Notes: a model not told the origin generated them from the sequence alone. A stretch of 64,000 bases of DNA from Lacipirellula limnantheis (GCF_007746075.1 NZ_CP036339.1:6504028-6568027); one strand, 5' to 3'; numbered from the stretch's first letter, positions 26,137-35,365 are shown. Numbers and translations are program-made.

Positions 26137-26677
26137 GCTCTGTCATTGTCTTCTGATCGGAGCGAAGAATCTGGAAGTCCGTCGCGCGCTCGCAGTTCCT
26201 TCGATCCACTCCAGATGGCATCCGTCGGGTCCCTTGGCACTGTCTTACTTTTGATCACTGGCGCCTCTTAAAATGAGACTTTCGACCTGCCGGTTTTGCA
26301 TGGCATTGCAGTTTTTGGCAGTTAGGAAATCCCTCGGGAACCCGCGAACCAACCCCCGGGGGTATGACGTAAAGCCATACTGAGGGCCATCTTGCCACCG
26401 CTTCGTGGACGGACGCATGCGTCCGTTTCTCTACCCGCGGCATGCCACTTGCATTAAACCTCCTCCGTACTTGTCGGGGGAGCCAGCAAGCTCATCCACG
26501 CGTGCCAGCCGAACGAATCAATCGTGACGCTTGGGCTGCTTAGGCGGCCAATTTCCGCGACCCATGGAAATGCAGATGTTAGAATGCGAGGGTCGGCGGA
26601 ATTTAATTCAGGACGGCTGGGAGGAGGGACTTCTCCCAGTAACACCGTCGAACTCTCAGACATGAGGAGTTCGTAGG
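26137..26677. other. Intergenic region before an ECF sigma gene
   Basis: 540 bases without a supported gene. It contains a perfect 18-base palindrome (26409-26426) and AT-richer stretches around 26273-26325 (GCAGTTTTTGGCAGTTAGG), which could include promoter elements. Likely carries the control region for the sigma factor at 26678. Confidence 0.5.
26409..26426. promoter_or_regulatory. Perfect 18-base palindrome
   Basis: ACGGACGCATGCGTCCGT is self-complementary end to end and followed by TTTCTCT. It lies 250 bases upstream of an ECF sigma gene. It could be a repressor site or a short hairpin; no regulator can be assigned. Confidence 0.4.
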
Positions 26678-27346
26678 ATGAAAAAGTTGAACAAGGAAGA
26701 ATTGAACCGCACCAATGCCACGTTGTCGGCCCAGGGTCTGAGCGACCCGCCGGCCGTCAGCGACGAACAATTGCTGCAATCCTACCGCGAAGCTAGCGAT
26801 CCGACGGTCTTTGCCGAGTTGGTCTCTCGCTACCAGCGGGAATTGTATAATTACCTTCGTCGGTTCCTGGGTGACGCCACGCTGGCAGAAGATGTGTTCC
26901 AGGCGACGTTCTTCCAGGTCCACCAAAAACGCGACTCGTTTGAACAGGGTCGGAAGTTCCGTCCTTGGCTCTATACGATCGCCACCAACCAAGCGATCGA
27001 CGCGCAGCGGCGAAATCGTCGTCATCGTCGATTAAGCTTGAATCAACCGCACCAAGCCGGCAGTGAGTCCGTAGGAACATTGATCGATTTGGTCGCGGCT
27101 GACGGGGGCGACCCTGTCATCGCCGTCGAGAGCAGTGAAGAGGGCGCGTGGGTGCGAGGCGAGGTCGAGGCCTTGCCGGAGCCTCTTCGCAACGCGGTAA
27201 ACTTGGTTTACTTCGGGGGTATGAAATACCGTGACGCAGCCAAGGTCATGTCGGTGCCGGTCGGAACGGTCAAAAGCCGTTTGCATGCCGCCATCCAGCG
27301 CCTCGGCCAGTCGTGGCGTGATGTGCAGCCAGCCAACCGTTCGTAA
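26678..27346 (+). CDS. ECF-type RNA polymerase sigma factor
   Basis: A 222-residue sigma factor of a planctomycete ECF type. Region 2: LLQSYREASDPTVFAELVSR YQRELYNYLRRFLGDATLAEDVFQATFFQV and FRPWLYTIATNQAIDAQRR; region 4: LPEPLRNAVNLVYFGGMKYR DAAKVMSVPVGTVKSRLHAA. Strong ribosome site (GAGGAG) before ATG 26678. The transcript ends at a clear terminator (27406-27443). The next gene on the same strand encodes a membrane protein with an anti-sigma-like head, the likely cognate regulator. Signal unknown. Confidence 0.92.
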   Translation: MKKLNKEELNRTNATLSAQGLSDPPAVSDEQLLQSYREASDPTVFAELVSRYQRELYNYLRRFLGDATLAEDVFQATFFQVHQKRDSFEQGRKFRPWLYTIATNQAIDAQRRNRRHRRLSLNQPHQAGSESVGTLIDLVAADGGDPVIAVESSEEGAWVRGEVEALPEPLRNAVNLVYFGGMKYRDAAKVMSVPVGTVKSRLHAAIQRLGQSWRDVQPANRS

Positions 27347-27405
27347 GGACGCATCATGTGCGGTCAGCGGACGCATTGCGGCTGGAGTTGAGTTGAGTCA
27401 TTACC

Positions 27406-27443
27406 ACAGGCCTGTCGCAACGTGCGGCAGGCCTGTTTTATTT
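27406..27443 (+). terminator. Rho-independent terminator
   Basis: ACAGGCCTGTCGCA and TGCGGCAGGCCTGT form a 13 of 14 base-pair stem around a three-base loop, followed by TTTATTT. It lies 60 bases after the sigma factor stop and before the chimeric anti-sigma/pseudopilin gene, so some readthrough or a separate promoter would be needed for co-expression. Confidence 0.85.
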
Positions 27444-27484
27444 GATTCGCAAGCGATGATCGGCCGCGGATGGGAACTACCGCG

Positions 27485-28624
27485 ATGACTGACGATCTTC
27501 TCGCTTATCTCCTGGACGACTTGTCTCCCGAACGACGGGCGGAAGTCGACGCGAAGCTCGCCACCGACGTGGTTTGGCGTTGGGAGCTGGAGCGCTTGCG
27601 CGAATGCCTGGCGGCGAGCGGCGCCCTCGACCAGTGCGCGACGCCTCCCGCAACGGCGGAGCCTGACGCCCTGGAAGCGTCGCACCCTGACCTGGAGCCG
27701 CCGATCGACCTGGTGCAGAAAACGTGCTGCTTCGTCGAAGACTCGGCGAGCGGGAAGTTCAAGATCGAGAAGAAGCGTTGCCAACAGCAGCGAGTGATGT
27801 CGGCAGCGGACTGCGAAGGGGGCAGCCGAGGGTGGAGCCTGGCCGACGTGACGGTCGGCGCGGGCATACTGCTGATCTTGGCGGCGCTGATCTTGCCGGC
27901 CGTGCAGCATTCGCGCGACGCGGCGCGAAGCAACGCCTGCGGCGCGAAACTGAAAGCGATGCACGTTGCGCTCGAAAACTGTGCGATGAACCGCGGCGGC
28001 CTGCCGGAACTCTCGTCAAGCGATCCGACGGCGATGCTCATTGCCCAGCTCGTCGCGGCTGGGTTCATGAGCCAAGCGGACGCCGCCGAGGTGGTGACGT
28101 GCCCCAATTCGCCACAGGCGCAGCGTCTGAACGATCTGAAGTTTAGGATTCGCGTGCCGGCTCCTCAGGAGCTGCGCGCGGCAACCGGTCAGGAACTGCT
28201 GCAACTGATCGCGGACATCAATCTCTCGTACGCCTTCCGTCTGGGATATCGGGACGCCAACGGCGACTATCGGCAAGTGCAGATGAGAGACTTGGATACG
28301 CCGATGATGGCCGACGCCCCGGCGGCAACGGCGACCGGCCTGCAACCGGTCAATCATGGCTGCCGGCAAAACATCCTGATGAAGTCGGGGAGCGTGCGGA
28401 CGCTCGACGCAACCGTGCTGCCGGCGAATGACGCCGATTTTCAAAGCCTCTTTTGGAATAATGAGGGCGAGCAAGCCGCGGGCAGCAATGAGGACGACGT
28501 CGTGCTCGCAACGCCGTATGTCAGCGGCGACGGTCCGCTGAACGTCTCCTCCCCAAAGGTGGGACGGTGGCAATGCCAAGAGCTGTTCTTCATTGAACGT
28601 CGGCCGCAAGCAACGACGAAGTAG
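27485..28624 (+). CDS. Anti-sigma-like/DUF1559 pseudopilin chimera
   Basis: A 379-residue protein. Residues 1-50 (MTDDLLAYLLDDLSPERRAE VDAKLATD) look like the cytoplasmic head of a planctomycete anti-sigma factor. After a linker, residues about 117-150 (WSLADVTVGAGILLILAALI LPAVQHSRDAARSNACG) copy the hydrophobic N-terminus of DUF1559 pseudopilins, but lack the glutamate of the LxELL motif. The domain behind it follows DUF1559 (KLKAMHVALENCAMNRGGLP) and ends with a degenerate H-X9-DG-like block near NHGCRQNILMKSGS. Placed internally, this helix cannot be processed like a prepilin; it is probably a transmembrane anchor. Adjacent to the ECF sigma gene. ATG 27485 is preferred over ATG 27470. Confidence 0.75.
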   Translation: MTDDLLAYLLDDLSPERRAEVDAKLATDVVWRWELERLRECLAASGALDQCATPPATAEPDALEASHPDLEPPIDLVQKTCCFVEDSASGKFKIEKKRCQQQRVMSAADCEGGSRGWSLADVTVGAGILLILAALILPAVQHSRDAARSNACGAKLKAMHVALENCAMNRGGLPELSSSDPTAMLIAQLVAAGFMSQADAAEVVTCPNSPQAQRLNDLKFRIRVPAPQELRAATGQELLQLIADINLSYAFRLGYRDANGDYRQVQMRDLDTPMMADAPAATATGLQPVNHGCRQNILMKSGSVRTLDATVLPANDADFQSLFWNNEGEQAAGSNEDDVVLATPYVSGDGPLNVSSPKVGRWQCQELFFIERRPQATTK

Positions 28625-28645
28625 CTGAAGGTCGCAACAGCGACG

Positions 28646-30583
28646 CTACTTGCGACTTACCCAGGTGCGTTCGCGCTGGGCGACAACCTGCCGGATATGA
28701 TCGAGATCGTCGTTGGGCGTCGCGCTGATCAGCTTCCGCGTATACTCTTCGCGGGGGTCGCGGTAAATCGCCTCCGATGGGCCGAACTCGATGATCTTGC
28801 CGGCGTTCATCACCGCCATCATGTCGGCCATGAACTTCACGACGCTCAGGTCGTGGCTGATGAAGATGTAGGTGAGGCCGCGCGTTTCTTGCAGCCGTTT
28901 GAGCAGGTTGAGGACCTGAGCCTGCACGGAGACGTCGAGCGCGGAGACCGATTCATCACAAATAAGGAACTCGGGCTCGACGGCGATCGCCCGAGCGATG
29001 CAAATGCGTTGACGCTGACCGCCGGAGAACTCGTGCGGATAGCGCCGCAGATGGACCGTCTGCAGGCCGACCTCTTCGAGCAGTGCTGCGGCGCGGTCGC
29101 GACGGTCCTGGCGACCGGCGCCGATGCCCTGAATGACCATGGGCTCGGTGACGGCCGCCTCGACCGTCATCCGCGGATTCAGCGAGCCGTAGGGATCTTG
29201 AAAGATGATCTGCATGCGTCGCCGCATCTGACGCAGGTCGGCCGAACCGAGCGACGCGACGTCGACGCCGTCGAGCCAGACGCGGCCGCCGGTTGGTTCG
29301 ACGAGCCGCAGAGTGGCCCGCCCCGCGGTGGTCTTGCCGCAGCCCGATTCGCCGACGAGGCCGAGGGTCTGGCCGCGGTAGACCTTGAAGCTGATGCCGT
29401 CGACGGCGCGAATATGGTCGACGGTGCGAGCGAGGAGGCCGCGGCGGACTGGGAAGTGGACTTCGAGGTTCTCGACGGAGAGGAGGGGCTTTGTTCCTTC
29501 GGGGATGTACTGCACGTCTTTTGTAGCCCCCGGCTCCGCCGGGGGGTTGCGTTGCGTTGGGTCCACGGTTGACGGCATGGTGGCCGACCCCCGGGCGGAG
29601 CCCGGGGCTATGGGGGCCACGGCGTGACCCATCGCGGCGAGTTCGCTTAGCGGGTGGAGCAAGCGACCGCGGCCGTGGGTCTTCAGCTCGTTGAGCCGCA
29701 TCGCGTCGAGCTGCTTCTCGGTGATTTCGAGTCGGCCCTCGACGACGCGCACCGTCATGAAATCGTCGACGGTCGGCAACAGACGGTAGGGCGTATCGAG
29801 CCGCGGGCGGCAAGCGAGGAGGCCCTTCGTGTAAGGATGTTTGGGATTCGCGAAGATCTCGAGTACCGGGCCGTATTCAACTTCTTCGCCGCGGTACATC
29901 ACCAGCACGTCATCGGCGATCTCGGCGATGACGCCGAGGTCGTGGGTGATGAAGAGGATCGCCATGCCGCGTTCGTCGCGGAGCTTGCGGAGGATGTCGA
30001 GGATTTGCGCCTGGATGGTGACGTCGAGCGCAGTGGTCGGCTCATCGGCGATGAGGAGCTTAGGGTTGCAGGAGAGGGCCATCGCGATCATCACGCGTTG
30101 CTTCTGCCCGCCCGACATCTGGTGAGGATAGGAGTCGACCCGCTGCTCGGGGTTGGGGATGCCGACTTCCTTGAAGAGCTCGATCGTTCGCTGGCGAGCT
30201 TCGGCCTTGGTGACCTTCTGATGGAGCAGGATCGCTTCCATCACCTGATCGCCGACCGTGAAGACGGGATTGAGCGACGTCATCGGCTCCTGAAAGATCA
30301 TGCTGATCTCTTTGCCGCGGATGGAGCGCATTTCGGGCTCAGGCAGTCGGACGAGATCGCGACGCAAGAGCGCGATGCGGCCTGACTCGATCTGCGCTGA
30401 GGAAGCGAGCAGGCGCATGATCGAGAGCGACGTGACGCTCTTGCCGGAACCGCTCTCGCCGACAATGCCAAGCGTGCGGCCGGGTTCGATGCGGAAGGAC
30501 ACGCCGTCGACGGCGCGGACGACGCCTTCTTCGGTGTGGAAGTAGGTTTTGAGGTCGTTGACGTCGATGACTGCGGTAGACAT
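28646..30583 (-). CDS. Dipeptide/oligopeptide ABC transporter, fused DppD-DppF ATPases
   Basis: A 645-residue protein with two complete ABC ATPase domains. Domain 1 (about residues 5-270): Walker A GESGSGKS, signature MSGGQKQR, Walker B LLIADEPTTALD. Domain 2 (about 370-640): Walker A GESGCGKTT, signature FSGGQRQR, Walker B FLICDESVSALD. These are the DppD- and DppF-type halves, each ending with the typical NPKHPYTKGLL or EYTRKLISATP tail. Together they would power peptide import with the permeases and lipoprotein upstream. The linker (residues about 325-354, SARGSATMPSTVDPTQRNPP) is encoded by a palindromic repeat element, see 29525-29609. Start ATG 30583; it is the last gene of the operon. 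Confidence 0.93.
   Translation of the reverse strand: MSTAVIDVNDLKTYFHTEEGVVRAVDGVSFRIEPGRTLGIVGESGSGKSVTSLSIMRLLASSAQIESGRIALLRRDLVRLPEPEMRSIRGKEISMIFQEPMTSLNPVFTVGDQVMEAILLHQKVTKAEARQRTIELFKEVGIPNPEQRVDSYPHQMSGGQKQRVMIAMALSCNPKLLIADEPTTALDVTIQAQILDILRKLRDERGMAILFITHDLGVIAEIADDVLVMYRGEEVEYGPVLEIFANPKHPYTKGLLACRPRLDTPYRLLPTVDDFMTVRVVEGRLEITEKQLDAMRLNELKTHGRGRLLHPLSELAAMGHAVAPIAPGSARGSATMPSTVDPTQRNPPAEPGATKDVQYIPEGTKPLLSVENLEVHFPVRRGLLARTVDHIRAVDGISFKVYRGQTLGLVGESGCGKTTAGRATLRLVEPTGGRVWLDGVDVASLGSADLRQMRRRMQIIFQDPYGSLNPRMTVEAAVTEPMVIQGIGAGRQDRRDRAAALLEEVGLQTVHLRRYPHEFSGGQRQRICIARAIAVEPEFLICDESVSALDVSVQAQVLNLLKRLQETRGLTYIFISHDLSVVKFMADMMAVMNAGKIIEFGPSEAIYRDPREEYTRKLISATPNDDLDHIRQVVAQRERTWVSRK
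29525..29609. repeat. Family I palindromic element inside the dppDF coding sequence
   Basis: Arms AGCCCCCGGCTCCGCCGGGG and CCCGGGCGGAGCCCGGGGCT bracket a core. The reverse complement of this element closely matches the intergenic copy at 55020-55103 along its length: GTCGGCCACCATGCCG, then AACCGT, CCCAACG, CGCAACCCCC, then the second arm. It keeps the host reading frame open, adding about 28 residues between the two ATPase domains. Confidence 0.8.
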
Positions 30584-30606
30584 GGCGGCACGCAACTAAA
30601 AATGCT

Positions 30607-30715
30607 TCGCCACAAAGGCACGAAGAAAGCGCGAAGAAGAAACGCTGTAGTGCTTCTTGATCGTACTCTCTTTTTCTTGGTGATTTCCTTCGTGTCTTTG
30701 TGTCTTGGCGGTTGT
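30607..30715. repeat. Imperfect inverted repeat, family III
   Basis: The left arm CGCCACAAAGGCACGAAG and the right arm CTTCGTGTCTTTGTGTCTTG GCGG are inverse copies around an AT-richer middle. The element occupies the gap between the DppC-type permease gene and the DppDF gene in the peptide importer operon, where a hairpin could tune the ratio of permease to ATPase transcripts. Confidence 0.65.
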
Positions 30716-30725
30716 TCTTGGAATA

Positions 30726-31835
30726 CTAGTGGGCGTCCTGGCGGAGGCGGGGGTCTGTGGCTTCTTGAAGGCCTTCGCCGATGAGGTTGTAGGCCAGGAC
30801 GGTGAGGAAGATGGCGGCGCCGGGGAAGACGATGAGCCACCAAGTTTCTTCGATTGAGCGTCGGCCGGCCGACAAGAGCGTGCCCCAGCTGGGGTTCGGG
30901 GGCGAAGCGCCGAAGCCGAGGAAGCTAAGCCCGCTTTCGATGAGGATCGCGTCCGCGATGCCGAACGTGATCGGCACCAGGACCGGCGCCAGAGCGTTGC
31001 GGAGGATGTGGATAAACATCACGCGACTGGCGCCGGCGCCCATCGCTCGAGCGGCAGAGACGAATTCGAGCTGCTTCAGCTTCATGAACTCGGCGCGGGT
31101 GAGCCGGGCGATGCCAGTCCAGCCAGTGCAGCCGACGATCACCATAAGGTGGACGTTCGAGACCTTATCGAGCATCGCGACGAGCGCGAGAATCAGGACG
31201 AGCGACGGAATGCACATCACGACTTCGATCACGCGACTAATCAACACGTCAATCCAGCCGCCGAAGTAGCCGGCGAGGGCGCCGAGCGTGATGCCGATCG
31301 CAGCGGCGATGCCCATCGAAACGAAGCCGACGCTCACGGCCGTTTGCGCGCCGTGAACCATCGAGGCAAAGACGTCGAAGCCCTGGGGGTTCGTGCCGAA
31401 CCAGTTGTAACGGCTGGGGACGCCCTCTTTGCCGAAGGGGTTTTCGGGCTGGTCCGGCCACTCGCCTGCGCGGACGCGGCGATAAGGGTCTTGGTAGACG
31501 AGGGGGAAGATGGCCCAACTATCAGGGTCTTTCTCTGCGAGCGTGCCGGCATAGCGCCCGCGGAAGCGGTCTTTCGCAAAGATTGGGTTCTCCCACGCGC
31601 GGTTGTAATAGCCTAGCGCCGGAAAGTAGATGTGACCTTTGTATTTGCAGATGATCGGCTTGGTACCCGCAATGAACGGCGCCGCAGCGGCGATCGCCAT
31701 GAGCGCCACGACGAAGGCCAGTGCCACTAGCGCCAATCTGCGCCGGCAAAAGCGGCGCCATGACTCGCGCCAGAAGCCGGCCGACGGGGCGGACTCCGCA
31801 AGGGCGATCTCAACTTCTGGAGGCGTGGTCAGCAT
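30726..31835 (-). CDS. Peptide ABC transporter permease, DppC/OppC type
   Basis: A 369-residue inner membrane permease. After a first membrane helix (LALVALAFVVALMAIAAAAP) comes a long periplasmic segment of about 100 residues (YFPALGYYNRAWENPIFAKD and so on), then the binding-protein-dependent transport domain with about five helices. The EAA loop reads EFVSAARAMGAGASRVMFIH ILRNALAPVL, which contacts the ATPase. The C-terminus SFLGFGASPPNPSWGTLLS and GLQEATDPRLR is typical of DppC/OppC. It follows the DppB-type gene by nine bases. The enlarged periplasmic segment resembles that of microcin C/oligopeptide YejE-like permeases. Confidence 0.93.
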   Translation of the reverse strand: MLTTPPEVEIALAESAPSAGFWRESWRRFCRRRLALVALAFVVALMAIAAAAPFIAGTKPIICKYKGHIYFPALGYYNRAWENPIFAKDRFRGRYAGTLAEKDPDSWAIFPLVYQDPYRRVRAGEWPDQPENPFGKEGVPSRYNWFGTNPQGFDVFASMVHGAQTAVSVGFVSMGIAAAIGITLGALAGYFGGWIDVLISRVIEVVMCIPSLVLILALVAMLDKVSNVHLMVIVGCTGWTGIARLTRAEFMKLKQLEFVSAARAMGAGASRVMFIHILRNALAPVLVPITFGIADAILIESGLSFLGFGASPPNPSWGTLLSAGRRSIEETWWLIVFPGAAIFLTVLAYNLIGEGLQEATDPRLRQDAH

Positions 31836-31844
31836 GGGGGCTTA

Positions 31845-32828
31845 TCAGTTATATGTCACGCGCGGATCGACCACGGCGTACAAGATATCGGCCAGCAATT
31901 GTCCGGCGAGCGTGAGCATGCTGAACATGAGCGTGAGGCCCATGATGACGTTGTAGTCGCGCTGACCGATCGACTCGAAGTAGAGCCGTCCCATTCCTGG
32001 CCAGGAGAAAATCTGCTCCAGAATCACGGCGCCGCTGAATAGGCCCGGCAACGACAGACCGACCAACGTGACGAATGGAATGAGGGTGTTGCGAAATGCG
32101 TGCTTCCAGATGATCGTCCGCGGCGCGACGCCTTTGGCCCGGGCGGTACGGATGTAATCTTGCCGCAGGACTTCCTGCATATTGGCGCGGATAAACCGGG
32201 AATAGAACGCAAGGCTGCCGTAGGTGAAGCAGATGACCGGCAGGGTGGCGTGCTTGAGCAGGTCCCACGCTTTCCCGGAGGTTGAAAGGGTGGCGTAGTC
32301 GTCCGAAGTCATCCCATAGAGCGGCAGCCAATCAAGCTTCACATAAAACAGCAATTGCAGATACAGCGCGGCGACGAACGCTGGCAGCGAGTAGAGCATG
32401 TAAAGCAGCGTGCTGACCGACCGCTCGGAGACCGAATCGGCACGCGCGCTCGACCAGAGGCCGATGGGCACCGAAAGCAGATAGGCCAGAACCAATGACG
32501 TGGACGACAGCAACAGCGTGGCGGGCATACGCTCGAGGATCAGCGTGCCGACTGGTTTGTTGTTGCGTGAGTAGGAGACGCCGAAGTCGCCCCGCACGAC
32601 GTTGCTCATCCAGTAGAAGTACGCCTGGTACCATGGCTTGTCGAGACCATACAGGCGATTGAGCTTCTCGACCGCCTCGGGGCTCATCATCTTGCTCGGA
32701 TTCATTTGCGCCATGTCGCTGGTGAATGGCGTGCCGGGAATGTTCCGCACCAAGCCATAAACCAGGAACGTGATCAGCAGGAGCGTAATCACGCCGATGC
32801 CAAGCCGACGGATGAGATAGCTGGTCAT
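31845..32828 (-). CDS. Peptide ABC transporter permease, DppB/OppB type
   Basis: A 327-residue inner membrane permease with about six helices. The N-terminal helix LIRRLGIGVITLLLITFLVY GLVRNIPGTPF is the standard DppB opening, and LNRLYGLDKPWYQAYFYWM is the periplasmic loop motif. The EAA loop is YIRTARAKGVAPRTIIWKHA FRNTLIPFV, and the C-terminal SWPGMGRLYFESIGQRDYNV IMG matches the family. It forms the channel with the DppC-type subunit. In the operon it follows the binding protein after 128 bases. Confidence 0.94.
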   Translation of the reverse strand: MTSYLIRRLGIGVITLLLITFLVYGLVRNIPGTPFTSDMAQMNPSKMMSPEAVEKLNRLYGLDKPWYQAYFYWMSNVVRGDFGVSYSRNNKPVGTLILERMPATLLLSSTSLVLAYLLSVPIGLWSSARADSVSERSVSTLLYMLYSLPAFVAALYLQLLFYVKLDWLPLYGMTSDDYATLSTSGKAWDLLKHATLPVICFTYGSLAFYSRFIRANMQEVLRQDYIRTARAKGVAPRTIIWKHAFRNTLIPFVTLVGLSLPGLFSGAVILEQIFSWPGMGRLYFESIGQRDYNVIMGLTLMFSMLTLAGQLLADILYAVVDPRVTYN

Positions 32829-32956
32829 GGCATTGTCGCGGCGTGAGCTAGAGCTGATGCAATCGCGGTGTTCGTCATGCTGAGCGACGCGAAGGATCTA
32901 GCGAATCAAATGGGCTTCGAGATTCTTCGCTGCGCTCAGAATGACGAAGTTAGAAA

Positions 32957-35062
32957 CTACGGAGTCGCAGCGGGGACGAAGAGGCTGGAGAACCCGGGGC
33001 TGTACTTGAATGGGCCCAGGGCGCCGAAGTTGTACCCGCGGAGAGTCTTGTTGAAGCCGAAGAACGCATTGCGATAGAAGAGCCACGTGACCGGCTGATC
33101 TTCCCAGAGTTGTAGGTGAATCTGGCCGTAAATCTCGGCGCGCTTTGCGGGATCGAGCTCGCGGACGCCTTGTTCGAAGAGCTTGTCGACCTTGGGGTTT
33201 GAGTATTGGCCATAGTTGCGCTGGGCGCCCGTGCCGTAGATATTTGACTGCATGGAGGGATCCGTGCCAGCGCCCCACCCGCCGAGCGAGGCATCGAACT
33301 CGTGCTTGATCAGCTTGTCCTGCATGACGACAAATTCAGTCGGTTTGACGTTGGCGATGACGCCGATCTGCTCCAGACATTCCTTCATCAAGGTCGCCGT
33401 CTGAATGCCGGTTTCTGTTTGGGAAGTCATCAGTTGAAACTCAAACGGCACGATCTGGCCATTGATTTCCTTATCGCGGATGCCGTCGCCGTCGCTGTCG
33501 GTCCAGCCGGCTTCTGCGAGAAGGTCCTCCGCTTTGTCCAAGTCTTGCTTGATTAGCGCCGGGGGATTCTTGGGGAACATCCAGGACGTTGGGTGGAAGG
33601 TTCCTTGCCCTTGCTGGTAAAGACCTCGCGTGATCGTATTAATCAACTCGTCGTAGTCCATCGCGTAGGTCATCGCCCAGCGGACGCGCGAGTCGCCGAA
33701 AAACGGGCTCGGAGACTTGCCATCGGCAGTCCGCTGATTCCATTCGATATGGAACTCGGTCCATTCGGGGGCAGTCACCTTGGTGTTCTTGGCGTAAAAA
33801 TCGGCGCCGTTCGTTTGGTCGGCCCACTGCTCGGCCCGGAGTTCCATCTGCTGAATGTCGCCCGACTTTAGCGCCAGAAGCGCCGTGTTGAGATCTTCGA
33901 TCGTCTTCACGCGGACTTCGGCGAAGTTCGGTTTATCGCGAACCTGCTTGCCGTCGTGCATGTAGTAGCTCTCGCGACGGCGGACGACGAATTCTTCTCC
34001 CCGCTTGCGGCTGACGTACTCGTATGGGCCCGCGGTAACGGGTTTGGCTTCCTGCTCGGTATGGTAGGCGCTGCGCTTGAGCGAAGGGTCTTCCTTGACC
34101 GAGTTCTCGTAAATGTGCTTCGGCAGGATCGGGAAATTGATGTTGGTGATGTTCGTCGCGAGCGCCTCTTTGTGGAAAATGACGACGGTGTGGTCGTCAT
34201 ACGCCTTCACCGCCTTGATCTGATCCGTGCCGCTGCCGCGAACCGCGGGGATTACCAGCAGCGCGTGATCGGACATGATCAACTTGAACGTGAACTCGAC
34301 GTCGTACGCCGTGAACGGCTTGCCGTCGGACCATGTGATGTCGTCGCGCAAAACGAATCGGTCAATGAGACCGTCGTCGGAAGTTTGCCACGAAACGACG
34401 ACGTCCTTCGGGGCGAAGTTCTTGAGTTGACGGTCGAAGCTCATGATTGCCAACCCCGTGAGGTCGGCGAACTCGCCGTCGGTAACGCTGCTGGAAAAGA
34501 GCGGGTTGGTGCTGTTAAGGTCGCCGCCGGCGTGGCGAATCATCTTGGCGTCGAAATTCACCCCCTCGCCGCCTTCAGGCTGCAGCACGCCGAGTGCGGC
34601 GAGGATCTTTGCGTTATTCTCGGGCGAATCGTTGCGAAGCTTTAAGGCCTCCTCAGCGGTGAGCGCGGGGGCGGGTTGGCTCGACTTCTCGTCGCGCAAC
34701 AGCGCCATGCCGTCGGCAATGCGGCCGTCGTTCCATTTCAGTTTGTCGAGTTCTTCGAGGGACGGCGGATCAAACTTTTCGAGGGCGTTGCCGAGCTCAA
34801 ACGGGGCCTTGGGGTCAAGAGTCGGCGCGGCGCCCTGTGGGGCGTTCTCAGGCTCTTGCTGCGCAGACGGGTTGTTGGCCTGCGACGTCTCTGTCGAGGA
34901 GCGGTTGGCAGCAGCGCTTTCGCTTGACGGGGAGGCCTCCGCGGCTGCCGGCTTTTCGGCTGCCGATTTCGCCGATTCCGACGAGCATCCAGAAATCAGC
35001 CACAGCAGCGAGCAGGCAGGGACAAGAAGCAGAAGGGACCGGAGCGGGCTCGATGCTGGCAT
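32957..35062 (-). CDS. Peptide-binding lipoprotein, SBP family 5
   Basis: A 701-residue extracellular solute-binding protein, first gene of the peptide importer operon. Start ATG 35062 opens a lipoprotein signal (LLLLVPACSLLWLISGC, lipobox ISGC), with AAGG upstream. A 110-residue Ser/Ala/Glu-rich linker tethers the domain. The family 5 core is clear: LIDRFVLRDDITWSDGKPFT AYDVEFTF, AGPYEYVSRKRGEEFVVRR, VRWAMTYAMDYDELINTI and DPAKRAEIYGQIHLQLWEDQ. It captures oligopeptides (or related amines) for the DppBC-type channel. It is longer than E. coli DppA (about 535 residues) because of the linker and a roughly 100-residue helical segment before the core. Confidence 0.93.
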   Translation of the reverse strand: MPASSPLRSLLLLVPACSLLWLISGCSSESAKSAAEKPAAAEASPSSESAAANRSSTETSQANNPSAQQEPENAPQGAAPTLDPKAPFELGNALEKFDPPSLEELDKLKWNDGRIADGMALLRDEKSSQPAPALTAEEALKLRNDSPENNAKILAALGVLQPEGGEGVNFDAKMIRHAGGDLNSTNPLFSSSVTDGEFADLTGLAIMSFDRQLKNFAPKDVVVSWQTSDDGLIDRFVLRDDITWSDGKPFTAYDVEFTFKLIMSDHALLVIPAVRGSGTDQIKAVKAYDDHTVVIFHKEALATNITNINFPILPKHIYENSVKEDPSLKRSAYHTEQEAKPVTAGPYEYVSRKRGEEFVVRRRESYYMHDGKQVRDKPNFAEVRVKTIEDLNTALLALKSGDIQQMELRAEQWADQTNGADFYAKNTKVTAPEWTEFHIEWNQRTADGKSPSPFFGDSRVRWAMTYAMDYDELINTITRGLYQQGQGTFHPTSWMFPKNPPALIKQDLDKAEDLLAEAGWTDSDGDGIRDKEINGQIVPFEFQLMTSQTETGIQTATLMKECLEQIGVIANVKPTEFVVMQDKLIKHEFDASLGGWGAGTDPSMQSNIYGTGAQRNYGQYSNPKVDKLFEQGVRELDPAKRAEIYGQIHLQLWEDQPVTWLFYRNAFFGFNKTLRGYNFGALGPFKYSPGFSSLFVPAATP

Positions 35063-35365
35063 GTCGTTGAACCTTACCCCCGGGCAACACCGCGGGGCTG
35101 AGGAGGATGGACAACTTAGGATAGGCGGCAATCTGGGCAAAATCGCCCGGCGCTCGCGTGGATCGTAGCCCAATTCTTCGGCGCGGGTCAATGAGAGTCG
35201 AGGGGCGACCGCAGCGACCCGTGCGGCAACGGTTCCGTTCCGCCAAATGGGCCGGCAACTGCAGCGGACATTTCCATTGCCTGTAACGGGCATCGACTGC
35301 TATTCTCCCCGCCCCTCGCGCCGCCGATCGCTTGCCGGCGCTGCCGGTTGAAAAGGATTTCTCCG

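Noticed and set aside
26290..26325. Possible sigma-54 promoter (GG ... GC spacing)
   Set aside because: The GG-N10-GC spacing is not met on inspection.
28646..30583. Fusion of two ATPases caused by a sequencing error
   Set aside because: Both halves and the linker are in one clean frame, and fused peptide-transport ATPases are known in other bacteria.
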